NCBI RefSeq assembly: GCF_030445035.2
Contig: NC_080680.1
Coordinates: 96,105,157-96,169,156, forward strand
Length of the DNA stretch: 64,000 nt
Direction: 5' to 3'
Source: Dasypus novemcinctus
Taxonomy: Eukaryota > Chordata > Mammalia > Cingulata > Dasypodidae
Shown piece after piece: positions 23,160 to 36,388 of this stretch (the first letter of the stretch is position 1; every line of letters begins with the position of its first letter). Under the pieces are notes generated by a model. The model saw only the letters and a list, made by a program, of their open reading frames with translations. It had not been told where the DNA came from and searched no databases. The position numbers were made by a program, and so were the translations under genes.

Positions 23160-24735
23160 TAAATAAAAGCTCTACAAAGCAAATTTTTTTTTCCAAATTT
23201 GTGCATTTCTAGAAATATTCTGGACATGGGAAATAATTTTCAAAGAATAAATGATAGATACATATTTGACTTTGTATTAGTTGGAAGTCAAAGGTAATTT
23301 ACTCCCAATATGTTGGAAGTATAAGGTAACTCATTTCCAGTCTACAATGAAGCTGGCTGATTTATGCTGTCCCTGTAAAGTCTCACATAGAGAAAAAGGA
23401 CATTTTACATTAGTTTGGGGATTTAGTAATGGGATTCACTGTTCTGTGCACCATTGATGGGTACTTCACATGGGCACAAACAAATATAAGGGCAATAAAG
23501 CTAAAATCTTTGAAATAAGTTTATATTTTTTCATATTAATAGACATAATATATTAATTAGAAAATACATTACATAGGTAAGATACTGAACTTTATTACCC
23601 TAAATACTTGGAAGTATATTTACTTTCTATAACCATAGGAAATGAAAGACAAAATGATGGGGAAACCAAAATTCTAATTGCTATCCAACTTATATAAAAT
23701 ATATATAGTATAATTCATCACTAAATTTCAATATACACATTTCATGGTATTTACCTAAAATAATATTGACCAAATCTTGAAACTAGAAGTTTCAACTTAA
23801 TTGTAAGGATGCAAAGGAATGTTTTTGTTAATCAATAAAAGTATGATATCATGTTTGAGAATTCTTATCCTTTCAATATGGTAATGATAACTTAAGCAGT
23901 AAAAAGCTGTAATTACACAAAATGCATTATAATTTGTACCTCTAATCTTATTCTGAATGTTTTCTCTTTTTAATAAAGTGACATATATTTCTGATGTAGC
24001 ATATTCCTTCAAAAATCCTATGTATGTATTTTGGTATCATAGCAAGTCATTCATATCTCTTCCAACAACTAAGCAGTTCCTTAACACAATTAGGAATGTT
24101 GTTCTCACACTTGACAAAACTGAGCGTTACATGCAATGCCAGACACTGAGGGGTAAATGAGAATGGAGGAATAATGTATATACATAAAGATAGGGCATTT
24201 GGTTATGAAGATGAACATGGAGTTTCTGAGAAACTGCAGGTTTTGAATTCTGTTGATTTTAAAAAGTAGGCAGGGAAGAAAATCTAAGCAGTGACCAAAA
24301 AAGAAGGCACTACTTAAAAGGACAGTTTGGAGTGTAACTGAGACAACTGCAAACACTGCATTTTCTTCATATGAAACCTTCTAAAATTTTTACTTAAACC
24401 AAAAGCATTTATTTATATAACAATATTGTGAGTTGGCCTTTTGGGCTTGGGCTTGACTCAGCTGATCTACACAGGAGGTCTCATGCATCTGCAATCACCT
24501 ACCAGGTGGTCCATGGGGTGGCTGATACCTTCTGAGGCATCCTAATTCCTCTGCATGTGGCCTCTTATTTTCAGGCATCCTATCAGGCTAAAGGCAGCAG
24601 GAACAGAATCTACAAAGACTTTGAGGCCTTTCAACATAACTTCCAATATCTATTTGCAAAAGAAATTCACTAACACTGCAAATATTTAAGAGGAAGAAAA
24701 ATAGATTGCACATATGAAAAAGGGACTGCACAGAG
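23160..24735. repeat. Orphan copy of the OR downstream flank, part 2
   Basis: Aligns with 10,080-11,960, including the embedded MaLR-like repeat (24,350-24,735 against 11,600-11,960). Shared stretches include 'tttctgatgta', 'caaatcttgaaact' and 'aaaaggacagtttggagtgta'. In unit 1 a receptor exon follows at once. Here the L1 at 24,738 follows, and the next receptor sequence is 8.8 kb away with its own partial flank. So this looks like a unit whose receptor exon was lost. Confidence 0.7.
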
Positions 24736-26100
24736 AACTAGCAAGATGGTGGCAGAGTAAGGTGCCCTTAGAGTCAGCTCCTGCTACAAGGCATTTAGTA
24801 AATACCCAGAGTTCTCTGGAGCCAGGTGAAGCACCTGTTTGGGGTTTCAGGAGGCCAGAAGAGCATCCTGCAACATCCTTGAAGGAATGGAAGGAGGAGA
24901 CTGCGCATCTGCAGAGAAGATCCATAAGCAGAGTGCTCCATGCCGCGGAGGCTACTGCCCATCCTGCACTGGAGGCACAAGTCACCTCAGGAGCTGCTAC
25001 GCGGTTGGAATTGAAAGTTCCACTTCCCAAAAATGGGGGAGGAAGAGATAGTTGGGCACCAACTTCAGCTACTGATGACTAAATTCAGCAGGCTGAAGTA
25101 TAATCCTGAGAACAGCTAAGTTTGAGCCTGTCCAAGTCAGAAACAGGCCCTGAGCCACTATCTTAACTCCACAACTGGCATGAGGGGAAGCGGGACAGAC
25201 TGAAAATCAAAGTACTGGTGAGGACCAACTTCTTTCTATCCAAGTCAGATTGCAGCTCTAGCCTAGGCCCCAGTGCCACCCCCAGTAGGGAGGAAGCTGC
25301 AGGCACCTGCACCAGCCTCTCTGGGAAATTACCAGCCAAGCCGCGGAGGCCAGTGATTAACCTATTCTGGCGGCACAAGCAGCCCCAGGAGCTGTTCTGT
25401 GATGAGAATTGGAAGCTCCATTTCACAAAAACAGGGGAGGAAGAGACAATTGGCTGGCAATGTCCGCTACTGACTGGTGGATTCAGCTGGCTAGAGTATA
25501 ACCCTAAGAACAGCTAAAGTTTGAACTTGTCCAGGTCAGAAAGAGGATGGTGGTCGCCATTTTGAGTCCACCCCCAGCCTGAGGGGAAGCCGGGCAGACC
25601 AAAAATCATAATGATGGGTAGGAACGGCTTTCTTTCACCTAGATCAGCCTGCAGCCCCAGCCTAGGCATCATCCCACTTCTGGCAGGGAGGAGGCTAGCA
25701 GGCCGTGCATCAGCCTATCCAAGTAACTACAGGTACATTTGGCTGGCACTGACTAAATACCTGCACTGCATAGATTGCTGCCCACACCTGCAGGTCCATC
25801 CCCACCCCAGACAGAGGAGAAAGGGACTTGAAGCCTTATCATTCTCTCTGGGTAATTGGAGTCTAGGCCTGTGTGACTTGGATTATTCCACAAAGCTGTG
25901 TCTCTATCCCTACTCCTGGGAAAGGAGAAAGTTGACAGAAGCTTCACTGGTCCCTGGAGCAATGAGGGCAGCTTGAACCTCCACAACTTAAAGCACCAAC
26001 TACATCCTTGGTTCCTACTGCACAATCAACAAGGGAAAAAGGGCAAAAGCACTAAGCTAAAGAAAAAAACTGCACCCAGCATAATATTCTAGTAAACCAG

Positions 26101-27075
26101 GTGCCAAGGGTCCAAGAAAAAATTATAATCCACACCAAGAAACAGGAAGCTATGGCCCAGTTAAAGGAACAAGATAAGCCTCCAGATGACATAAAGGAGT
26201 TGAGACAACTAATCGTAGGAGTTCAAACAAATCTCCTTAATAAATTCAATGAGATAGCTAAAGAGATTAAAGATATTAAGAAGACTTTGGATGAGCACAA
26301 AGAAGAATTTGAAAGCATACATAGAGAAATATCAGATCTGATGGGAATGAAAGGTGCAATAAATGAAATTAAAAACATATTGGAATCATATAATAGCAGA
26401 TTTGAAGAGGAAGAAGAAAGGATTGGGGTGCTTGAAGATATGGCCTCTGAAAGTGAACATACAAAAGAACAGATGAAGAAAAGAATGCACAAAATTGAGC
26501 AAGGTCTCAGGGAACTAAATGACAGCAAAAGATTTGGAAACATATGTGTCATGGGTGTTCCAGAAGGAGAAGAGAAGGGAAAAGGGGCAGAAGGAATATT
26601 TGAAGAAATAATGGTAGAAAATTTCCCAACCCTATTGAAGGACACAGATATCCATGTCCCAGAAGCACAATATACTCTCATCCAAAAAAATCTGATTAGA
26701 CCAACTCTGAGACACATATTCATCAAAATGTCAAATGCCAAATGCAAAGGGAGAATTCTGAAAGCAGCAAGAGAAAAGCAATGCATAACATGTAAGGGAT
26801 ACCAAATAAGATTAAGTGCCGATTTCAACAGAAACCATGGAGGCAAGAAGGCAGTGGTATGATATATTTAAGATGCTGCAGGAGAAAAACTGCCTGCCAA
26901 GAATTTTATACCCAGCAAGATAATCTTTTTAAAATGAGGGTGAGATTAGAATATTTGCAGATAAACAGAAACTGAGAGAGTTTATAACAAAAAGACAAGC
27001 TTTGCAGGAAATACTAAAGAGAGTGTTATAGCCTGAAAAGAAAAGACAGGAGAGAGAGGCCAGGAAGAGAGTCTA
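26101..27075 (+). pseudogene. L1-C ORF1, broken
   Basis: Clear ORF1p homology: a coiled-coil-like N-terminal half, RRM ([17 protein letters not shown] near residue 158) and C-terminal domain (RPTLRHIFIKMSNAK; KGYQIRLSADFN). The frame is open to 26,862, and then a shift near 26,832 cuts off the rest ([13 protein letters not shown]-type segment). Further stops lie in the shifted frame beyond (near 26,920 and 27,030). Confidence 0.85.
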
Positions 27076-27174
27076 GAAATGACAACTGTATCAGTAACAG
27101 TAACTAAAAATGTCAAAAATAAAATGACAGATAAAACACAAAGATCAAAAAGGATGAAATAAGAACTGCCTTTA

Positions 27175-30100
27175 AAGTAATAACAGTGAATATTAATGGA
27201 TTAAGCTTCCCAATAAAAGACACAGACTGACAGAAAGGATAAGAAAATATAAGCAATTTATGTTGTCTATGAAAGACTCACCTTAGACCCAAGGATACCA
27301 ATAAATTGAATGTGATAGGTTGAAAAAAGATATTCTATGCATGCAGTAACCAAAAAAAAAAAAAAAAAGCTGGGGTAGCTATACTTATATCAGATCATAT
27401 AGACTTTAAAAGCAAAACTGTTATTAGAGAAAAGGAAGGACATTACATATTAATAAAAGGGATGATTCACCAGGAAGAAATAATATATACACCTAACCAG
27501 GATGCCCCAAAGTACATGAGGCAAACACTGTCAAAACTGAAGAGAGAAATGGACATCTCTGCAATAATAGTTGGAGACTTCAATAAGCCATTCTTAGCAT
27601 TGGAAAGAACATCAGGGCAGATGATCAATAAAGTAACAGAGAGCTTGAATAATATGATAAATGGACTAAACCTAAAAGACATATACAGAACATTGCACCC
27701 CAAAACAGCAGGATATACATTCTTTTCAAGTGCTCATGGATGATATGATTCTCCAGGATAGACCATATGTTGGGTCACAAAGAAGGTCTCAATAAGTTCA
27801 ACAAAATTGAAATTATACAAAGCACTATCTCTGATCATAATGGAAAAAAGTTTGAAATCAACAAGTGGCAAAAAAAAAGGGGGAAAATTCACATATATAT
27901 GGAGATTAAACAGCACACTCTCAAAATAATCAGTGGGTCAAAGAAGAAATTTCAAGAGAAATCAATAAATATCTCGAGATGAATGACAATGAGAATACAA
28001 CATATCAGAACCTATGGGATGCTGCAAAAGCAGTGTTGAGAGGAAAATTTATATCCCTCAATGCTTACATTAAAAAAGAAGAAAGAGCTAAAATCAATGA
28101 CCTAACTACACAACTGAAGGGACTAGAAAAAGAAGACCAAACTAATCCCAAAGCAAGTATAAGGAATGAAGTAACAAAGGTCAGAACAGAAATAAATGAA
28201 ATTGAGAACAAAAAAACAATAGAGAGAATTAACAAGACCAAAAGCTGGTTTTTTGAGAAGATAACAAAATCAACAAACCCTTAGCTAGACTGACTAAGTA
28301 AAAAAGAGAGAAGATACAAATAAATGAAATGAAAAACTGAAAAGGGGAACATTACTATTGCCCCCACAGAAATAAGAGATATCATAAGAGGAAACTATGA
28401 ACAACTTTATGCTAAAAACCTAGACAATGCAGATGAAATGGAAAAGTTCCTAGTAATGTACAAACAACCGACACTGAGGCTAGAAGAAAGAGAAGACTTC
28501 AACAAACCAATCACAAGTAAAGAGACTGAAACAATCATCAACAGCTCCCCAAAATGAAAATCCCAGGACCAAATGGTTTCAGAGGTGAGTTCTACCAAGT
28601 ATTCAAAGAAGATTTAATACCAATCTTTCTCAAGCATTTCCAAAAAACTGAACTTCATTCTATGAAGCCAATATCACCCTAATTCCAAAGCCAGATAAAG
28701 ATATTACAAAAAAAAAAAGAAAATTGCAGACCCATTTCTGTAATGAACACAGATGCAAAAATCCTTAATAAAATGCTTGCTAATCAAATCCAACAACACA
28801 TTAAAAGAATTATCCATCATGACCAAGTGGATTTTATACCAGGCATGCAAGGCTGGTTCAACACAAGAAAATCAATCAGCATAATACACCACATTAATAA
28901 ATCAAAGAAGAAAAATCACATGGTCTTATTAATTGATGCAGAAAAGGCATTTGACAAAATATATCATCCTTTCTTATTAAAAATACTACAAAAAATAAGA
29001 ATTGAAGGAAACTTTCTCAACATGATAAAAGCCATATATGAAAAACCCACAGCTAACATTGTACTCCATGATGAAAGACTAAAAGCTTTCCTGTTGAGAT
29101 CAGGGACAAGACAAGGATGCCCACTGTCATCACTGTTGTTCAATATAGTGATAGAGGTACTAGCTAGAACAATCAGGCAAGAAAAAGAAATAAAAGGCAT
29201 CCAAATTGGAAAAGAAAAATGGAAAACTTTCACTATTCACAGATGATATGATTGTATATCTAGAAAGTCCAGAAAAATCTACAACAAAAAGTAGCTAGAG
29301 CTAATAACTGATTTCAGTAGAGTGTCAGGATACAAGATCAACATGCAAAAATCAGTGGTGTTTCTGTACACTAATAATGCTCAATCTGAGGAGAAAGTCA
29401 GGAAAAAAATTCCACTTACGATAGCAACTAAAAGAATCAAATATTTAGGAATAAACTTAACCAAGAATGCAAAGCAATTGCATTCAGAAAACTATAATGC
29501 ATTGCTAAAAGAAATTTAAAAAGACCTAAATAATTGGAAGAACATTCCATGGTCATGGATTGGAAGACTAAATATCATTAAGATGTCAATTCTACCCAAA
29601 TTGACATACAGATTCAAAGCAATCCCAATAAAAATTTCACCAGCATTTTTTTAGCAAATGGAAAACACAATTATCAAATTTATCTGGAAAGGTAAGAGGC
29701 CCTGAATATCTAGAAACATCTTAAAAAGAAAAATTGAACTTGGAGGACTCTCACTTTCAGACTTTAAATCATATTACCTAGTACAGAGGTAAAACAGCAT
29801 GTTAATGGCATAAAGACAGACACACAGACCAGTGGAACTGAATTGGTGGTTCAGATCCTTATATCTATGGCCAAATGATTTTTGCCAAAGCTGTCAAGCC
29901 CACCCAGTTGGCACAGAACAGTTTATTCAACAAATGGTGTTGGGAGAACTGGATATCCATAGCCAAAAGAAAAAAAGAAGACCCCTATATCACACTTTAT
30001 ACAAAAATTAACTCAAAATGTATCAAAAACCTAAATATAAAAAGAAGTACAATAAAGTTCCTAGAAGGAAATGTAGGCTAACATCTTCAAGACCTAGTGG

Positions 30101-30957
30101 TAGGTGGTGGCTTCTTAAACCTTAACCAAAAGCATGAGCAATGAAAGAAAAAATGGATAAATGGGACCTCCTCAAACTTAAAAACTTTTGTGATTCAAAG
30201 GACTTCATCAAGAAGGTGAAAAGGCAGCCCAGTCGATGGGGGAAAATATTTGGAAACCACTTATCTGATAAGGGCTTGATTTCCATTCTATATAAAGAGA
30301 TCATACAACTCAACAATAAAAGAGCAAGCAACCCAATCAAAAAATGGGCAAAAGATTTAAATAGGCATTTTTCCAAAGAGGAAATACAAATGGCCAAAAA
30401 GCACATGAAAAAAATGTTCCATATCACTAGCTATTAGGGAAATGCAAATTAAAACAACAATGAGATATCATCTAACACCACATAGAATGGCCATTATTTT
30501 AAAAAAAACAAACAGACAACAATAAGTGCTGGAGAGGATGTGGAGAAATAGGAACACTCCTTCACTGTTGATGGGAGTGTAAAATGGTGCAGACTCTGTG
30601 GAAGAGTTTGGTGGTTCCTCAGGAAGCTAAATATAGAACTGCCATATGATCCAGCAATTCCTCTACTAGGAATATATCCAGAAGAATTAAAAACTATGAA
30701 ACAAACAGACATCTGCACACTGATATTCATGGTCGTGTTTTTCACAATTGCCAAAAGATGGAATCAACGCAAATGTCCATCCACCAATGAATGGATAAAC
30801 AAAATGTGGTATATACATAAAATAGAATACTATGCTGCAATAAGAAGAAATGAAATTGGGGCACATGTGATAACATGGATGCATCTTGAAGACATTATAC
30901 TAAACAAAGTAAGCCAGACACAAAAGGACAAATATTGCACAGTCTCATTAATATGAA
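27175..30957 (+). pseudogene. L1-C ORF2, broken many times
   Basis: Recognisable in order: endonuclease (VNINGL start; [28 protein letters not shown]), the linker ([25 protein letters not shown]), RT ([51 protein letters not shown]) and C-terminal parts (LFNKWCWENW; NKMWYIHKIEYYAAIRRN). The FADD catalytic box is in a broken stretch near 29,235. At least ten stops or shifts separate the pieces, so it is much older than L1-A. Confidence 0.9.
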
Positions 30958-31889
30958 CTAAGTATGAATAATAAACACACGGAATTAAAACCTAGAGAAT
31001 AGGTTATTAGGAGATAAGAGGAAGGTAGGGAAGAACTACTGATGCATAATGTATGTAGCAGTTTTAATTAACTTGACAGTAAAAGTGTGGAAATGGATAG
31101 AGTTGATGGTAACACATTATAGTGAGTAGCAACTGGTTTATAAATGAGATTGTGACTGAAATGGTAGTCTGGGGAAGTAAATATCAATAGAAAGAAAGCT
31201 AAAGAATAATCTAGGGACTGACTAACATGGTGAACCCAGAGATGGCTGAGAATAATGGTTAAGGGTACAAATACAAGGAAGTCCTCCTGTGAGCTAGAGC
31301 AGATGTACATCACTATTGCAGGGTGATGGGGATGTGGAGAAGCATGGGAAAACTATAATTGGTATGACCTATAGACTGGTTAACAGCAATACTGTAATAT
31401 TCTTTCATCAATGCCAAAGCTGTACTGTGTTGATAATGCAGGTGTATGGACAAAGTGTGCCAAATGTATGCTATGGACCATGATTGGGGGTAATAATCTG
31501 ATGATATTATCTCATAATCTGTAACAAATATTCCACCAAGGTGTGGTGTTGTATGGGAAATCTACACATCTGTATGATTGTTTTGCAAGTTCTCAACATC
31601 TGTAACATATATATATATATATATATTTTTTTTAATAATGTGGGTTTGGGGAGAAATTCACCAAATGTAAGATAAGGACTATAGTTGGTAGTAATATATT
31701 GATGATGCTCTTGCATAGTTTGTAACAAATGTTTCACAACAATGCAAAGTGTTGGTGGAGGGGTGCTGTATGAGACCCCTGTCTGATGTTATGTAAGTTT
31801 ATTTTGTAAGTTCACAATCTTTACTCTATACTTTGCTTAGGCATGTTCATGTTTGAATGATATACGTCAATAAAAACTATATATTTTTT

Positions 31890-32180
31890 AAAATGTCTAC
31901 AATGTAAGCTTTAGTCCATGATTGGTAGCAAGAGTTTGATTTCTACCCTATTTACTTCAACAGCTAGAAACTCTAAGTGATCATTAAAAAGTCTATAGTG
32001 GAAACTGCAGTCCTTGGTTGGTAGCAATGATTCAATATGGGCTCATCAATTGTAACAAATGTACCACACAAAGGGTGTTATATATGAGAAAGTGTATGAG
32101 GAGAAGGAACTGGGACATATGGGAATCCCTTATATTTTTTATGTAACATTTACGTAATCTAAAGCTTTGTAGCAATTTTC
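31890..32180 (+). mobile_element. Xenarthran/L1-like 3' end fragment
   Basis: Carries 'tggttggtagcaatgattcaat', 'aacaaatgtaccacac', 'gggacatatgggaatccctta' and 'acgtaatctaaagctt', the same 3' block as at 19,400-19,680. It abuts the tail of L1-C. Confidence 0.65.
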
Positions 32181-32182
32181 AT

Positions 32183-32758
32183 ATTATTGATGAATTCCAA
32201 ACAGAAATATTGGATGATGTTTATAAACTGATCTTTTCCTCTGGGAATATTAAATTATATTGGATTCAGAGGTTTACTTGATTAAGTAATGAGGTAAACT
32301 TCTTGTGTCAGTAGGGCATTGAGGCACCACCCTTGGTGGGTGGGGACTCACAGATAAAAGGCATGGCAAAGGACAGAGTTGGAAGGCTTTTAATGTTGGA
32401 GTTTTGATGTTGGAATTTGATGCTGAAGCTGGAGCCCCAGGGATAGAGACAGAGTCATTCGCCTAATAGTCTACATTTGACCTTGTGGAAAGAGGCAAAG
32501 CCTAGAAAGCCTCATAGCGTTCAGCTGACCTTGTGGAGAACACAAAAGAGCTGAGCCCAGAGAAAGTCAGGAAGCCTGAAACCTTGCAGATGTCGGCAGC
32601 TATCTCGCTCCAACATGTGAAAATAGACTTTGGTGAAAGAAGTAACTTATGCTTTATGGCCTGGTATCTGTAAGCTCCTACCCCAAATAAATACCCTTTA
32701 CAAAACCCAAACAATTTCTGGTATTTTGCATCAGCACCACTTTGGCTGACTAATACAA
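32183..32758 (+). mobile_element. Solo LTR fossil, xenarthran ERVL-like
   Basis: About 575 bp from 'tgatgaattccaaacagaaat' to 'ggctgactaatac'. A poly(A) signal (aataaa) lies near 32,686, followed by a short U5-like end. Start and end motifs match a common xenarthran LTR as I recall it. No internal region flanks it, so it is a solo LTR. Moderately old. Confidence 0.65.
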
Positions 32759-32939
32759 GCTTCTTTAAAACTAAAAAAAATTATATTAAAAAAATAAAGT
32801 TTATATAAATTTGGTAACCGTGAAGGAAAAAACGCCATAGTACCTATTGCTGAGTTGCATTTTAAACTAAAAAACCATGTGAAATAGACTTACACTGACT
32901 CCAATTAAGGGTCCAATTGCTCATTTCATTATACATAAA

Positions 32940-33488
32940 GAGAGGTACCATTACAATATGAGAATTCTTACCATCTGCAGCGTGAGGTAAGTAACTCAGG
33001 GAATGAGAAGGTACAGTTTAGACTAAGGTACAAACATATTTCACACTTCTAATCTTAAAATAAAAGTTCCAGATAGAAAACTGGTTTTATCTTTAAGGAG
33101 GAACCATAAAGTCCTGTTGTATTTCCTGTTAAGAGAAGTGACTAGTGTATTTCATAATCTTAGCAAGCATTTCATAGGTCTTCAGGAAAATAAGGATAAG
33201 TGTAACCTATTTAGAACGATCAGTTACATACTTGACTAACAAAAAGTTTTGTACTTTGAAACACACAAAGATGAGTGTGTGTTGCAGTCAATGTCATATT
33301 AAGGGCAATGAGACAATAAAGGACAGTATAAGTATAAGTAAAGTAAAAGAGATGAGGTCCCACAGCTTAACTGCCCATGTTAAAGGAGAATTGGATGAGG
33401 CTGAAACAAGGCTGACCAACTCATCGTTTTTCAAGTAGCCATCGCTGATAGTGTCAGTGTGTGAAATAAGAACATGATTTGGAGATTT
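32940..33488. other. Downstream flank of OR pseudogene 2
   Basis: Non-coding. The stretch 32,960-33,070 resembles 11,150-11,270 and 23,860-23,950 (shared 'tgagaattctta' and 'cacRYctaatctta' stretches), so pseudogene 2 keeps part of the same duplicated downstream flank. Confidence 0.45.
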
Positions 33489-34441
33489 CCACTTGAAGGA
33501 AAGGATATCGCTTCTGAAAAATATCCTCAGAGCCAATTTCATATCTCTGTTTCTTAGGCTGCATATGAAAGCATTCAACATAGGGGTCACCACTGTATGT
33601 ATCAACGAGGCAATCATCTCTCTGCCATTGGAGTTGTTCAATGAGGGGGAAAAGTACAGGACCATAATTGTTTCATAGAATAGACACCACACAGAGGTGA
33701 GAGCCACAGGTGGACAAGACCTTGCAGATACCTTTGGTTGAGGGGACCCTCAGGATCGAGGACCAAATACAGCCATAGGACATAAGGATGCCACTCAATG
33801 GAAATATGACAAGTGCAGTCGCTACAGTGAAAATAACCAGCACATTTAAAGAGGTGTTTGAGCAAGACAACTTGAGCAGGATAGAGAGACTACAGAAAAA
33901 AGAGGAGATGATGTTGTCAGCACAGAAGGACAATCAGGTAAGGAGGAGGGTATGCAAGAGGGCACTTCCACAGGAGAGAATCCAGGAGCCAGATACCAGC
34001 AGGACACACAGCTCCTCTCTCCTGATGGTGGTGTAGTGTAGAGGGTGACAAATGGCCACATACCTGTCATATGCCATCACTGTGAGGAAGTTGTCCATGC
34101 AAGCAAAAGTTAAATAAAAATACATCTGTGAAATGCACCTTGATAGGATATGGATCAGTTCTGAGACCACATGTTCATTAGCATCTGGAGCAGTGACTGA
34201 TGAAAGGGAGACATCAGTGAGCCAAGTGGCTGAGGAAGAAGCACATGGGCATGTGGAGGCGAGAGTCAAGCCTGATGAGCAGGATGATGACCAGGTTCTC
34301 CAGCACCGTGGTGAGGTACATGCCCAGGAAGAGGGTGAAGAACATGCCCTGCTGCTTTGGCCAGATAGGGAGTCCCAGGAGGAGGAATTCCGACACGCTG
34401 CTCTGGTTCTCCCACCCCATGACTGCTCTTTTCTCTGCCAT
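33489..34441 (-). pseudogene. OR1J-like olfactory receptor pseudogene 2
   Basis: Homologous over the whole length to the intact receptor. Kept pieces are [55 protein letters not shown] (motif intact), [39 protein letters not shown] and [16 protein letters not shown]. Breaks: a shift after SHLA near 34,222, a disturbed stretch in TM2/TM3 near 34,160-34,190, a stop at 33,934-33,936 where the relative has Gln, and a shift near 33,680 after the CGSHL segment. The normal stop (TGA in the intact gene) reads TGG at 33,489-33,491. Two in-frame ATGs are possible, at 34,441 and 34,420. The second aligns with the start of the intact gene. Confidence 0.92.
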
Positions 34442-34844
34442 GGATAAAGCAAATGGTAAATGTCAGGAACTTGGAAATGCTAGGCAGAACTTGGAAATGT
34501 ATGGTTCAAACTTCTCTCCATGTTAATATGCACACAAATCTCACGACATTTCATATCCATATTGTTGCCTCATCCTGTGTGGTCACAGAAAGGCATCAAA
34601 TCCTTCCATGAGAGCCAGAGACAATTCTTTTTTTTTTAAACATGTAAATCTGTTTGGTACATACTAAGGAGAGAGTAATAAATAAGATAAGAGAAAGCCC
34701 TTTCCTTTGGGGAGTTCAATTTCTAGTGAACAGCCTCTCATAACACTGACTAATATCATGACTCCTCAGTCAGACTGCTAGTGTGCTTGTGTCTGATTTT
34801 TGCTGTCACAACTACCATTGATTTGAAATTAAACTAATACTTAC

Positions 34845-34930
34845 TGTTTCTCTCTCTCTCTGCCCCTCTTTCTCTATCTCTATGTTTTTTACAAACTAAC
34901 ATACCCATACACACACATACAGAAACAACC
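34845..34930 (+). repeat. Simple repeat, TC-rich then CA-rich
   Basis: A run of tctctctctctc with variants is followed by 'acccatacacacacataca'. Ordinary microsatellite sequence. Confidence 0.8.
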
Positions 34931-35009
34931 AACTTGCAGCATTATTGGAAGATTTAAATGAGCTATTACATGTAGTATGCTTAGTACATGCCGTATGAAA
35001 AGAAGTGCT

Positions 35010-35200
35010 CAAAATGTATATGACCATTGACCATGTGATGCAGCAGTGCTCAGAGATGTATTCACCAAGCACAATGAACGTCCCATTATAATGGAGGAGG
35101 TTGTTGTTATGGGAGGAGTGGGGTGAGGGGGGTGGGGGGTATATGGGGACCTCATATTTTTTAATGTGACATTAAAAAAATTAATAAAGACAAAAAAGTT
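35010..35200 (+). mobile_element. Xenarthran/L1-like 3' end fragment
   Basis: Carries 'gtgatgcagcagtgctcagagatgtattcaccaag', a G-rich run, 'gtatatggggacctcatatt' and an A-rich tail. The same block occurs at 53,660-53,810. Confidence 0.7.
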
Positions 35201-36199
35201 ATCTCTTATTATTTTAGCATTTGAGTGACCAAGAACACATTTCAGAAATTACAGCATATTCTAAAATACAATTACATAATATTTCACACCTGTAATCTTA
35301 GCCTAAGCAAGATGATAAAAATATGAGGAGTCATTAATCAAGATCAAAGAGCTCAACAAAAATCTGTGTTTACCATTGGTCTCTCCCTCATTCAAGGATA
35401 CTGTGAAGACCAGATCATGGACCTGAGAATTAATACACTCATGACCTTTGACTTACTGTATTTGTAATAGATTTGCCAGAATATAATTTTCTTAATATCT
35501 GGCACTGCCTCTCTTTTTCCATCCATGTCCAGGGTTTCAAATGCTGATTCCTGAGCACATATACAGAATACATACACCTGCACTGGAGCACAAATTCCAT
35601 TGCTACCTGAGAGCTTACAGTGCTCCATAGTTCCTAAGAATTTGACCATTTACCAGCTGAGAAAACCAAGTTATTGCAGATGCTGTAAGACAGATAAGTT
35701 ATATCACAATTTGCAGTCATCACATTAACCAGCCTAGGTTTTAGAATTAAATATACCAAGTTCCCAGAGCAGAAATATGGAAATAGTTGAACGTCAATTA
35801 GGAACTTGCTGTGGGTCCAGAAGAAATTCAGTTGCCTTCAAACCATATGGATAAATTGCTGCCAACTTAGCATAAATAGGACTTTCCTTGGAGCTGCCTG
35901 TTTATGTCTAGATGTGAGACAAGAGAAAAATTGGGCTATGAGTCTCTTTCATGAGATGAAGGGCGCAAACATGTTGTCATGCCACACATTTACTCCCCTC
36001 TCTAGTACATGAATTCAAGGTAAAGAAAGTCTGAAAGTGATACAGAGTGTCACAGAACCAAACAAACCAAAGGAGCTGTTTGTCATTTCTCTTTGACATA
36101 AACTCATCCTAGTTGTAACGTATAGATGCTTACATGGATTTCTGACCAATTTACATATAACCGTTACATGAAACACTCTGTTACATACAATTAAAAAAC

Positions 36200-36360
36200 A
36201 GCACAGTGTCACTCAGGCAACTCACAAATCACATGCACATGCAAACTCCATTAAATACACTGAGAAGCACATACAGTTGAACACAACACAAAATAACATA
36301 AAAAGAAGCAGTACACACATCTCAACACAAGCATATACAAGAACATACACATGCATTGGC
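36200..36360. repeat. Decayed CA-rich stretch upstream of OR pseudogene 2
   Basis: Broken acacac/cacaca runs, resembling the tracts upstream of the other two receptors. More such runs occur at 36,650-36,710. Confidence 0.5.
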
Positions 36361-36388
36361 CAAAGATCCATAACTCCATAGTCTATGC

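Larger units (their letters stand above)
24738..31885 (+). mobile_element. Full-length but decayed LINE-1 (L1-C)
   Basis: Layout: 5'UTR 24,738-26,100, starting at a YY1-type site (24,742-24,753); ORF1 26,101-27,075; ORF2 about 27,175-30,957; a 0.9-kb 3'UTR ending in an A/T-rich tail near 31,885 (with a (TA)n run at 31,607-31,625). The 5'UTR is internally repetitive: a 'ggaggaagagacaNtTggc' segment occurs at about 25,030 and 25,435. The 3'UTR differs from those of L1-A and L1-D but matches the fragment at 55,990-57,125, so it belongs to another L1 lineage. Both frames carry many breaks. It inserted into the orphan OR flank. Confidence 0.92.
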
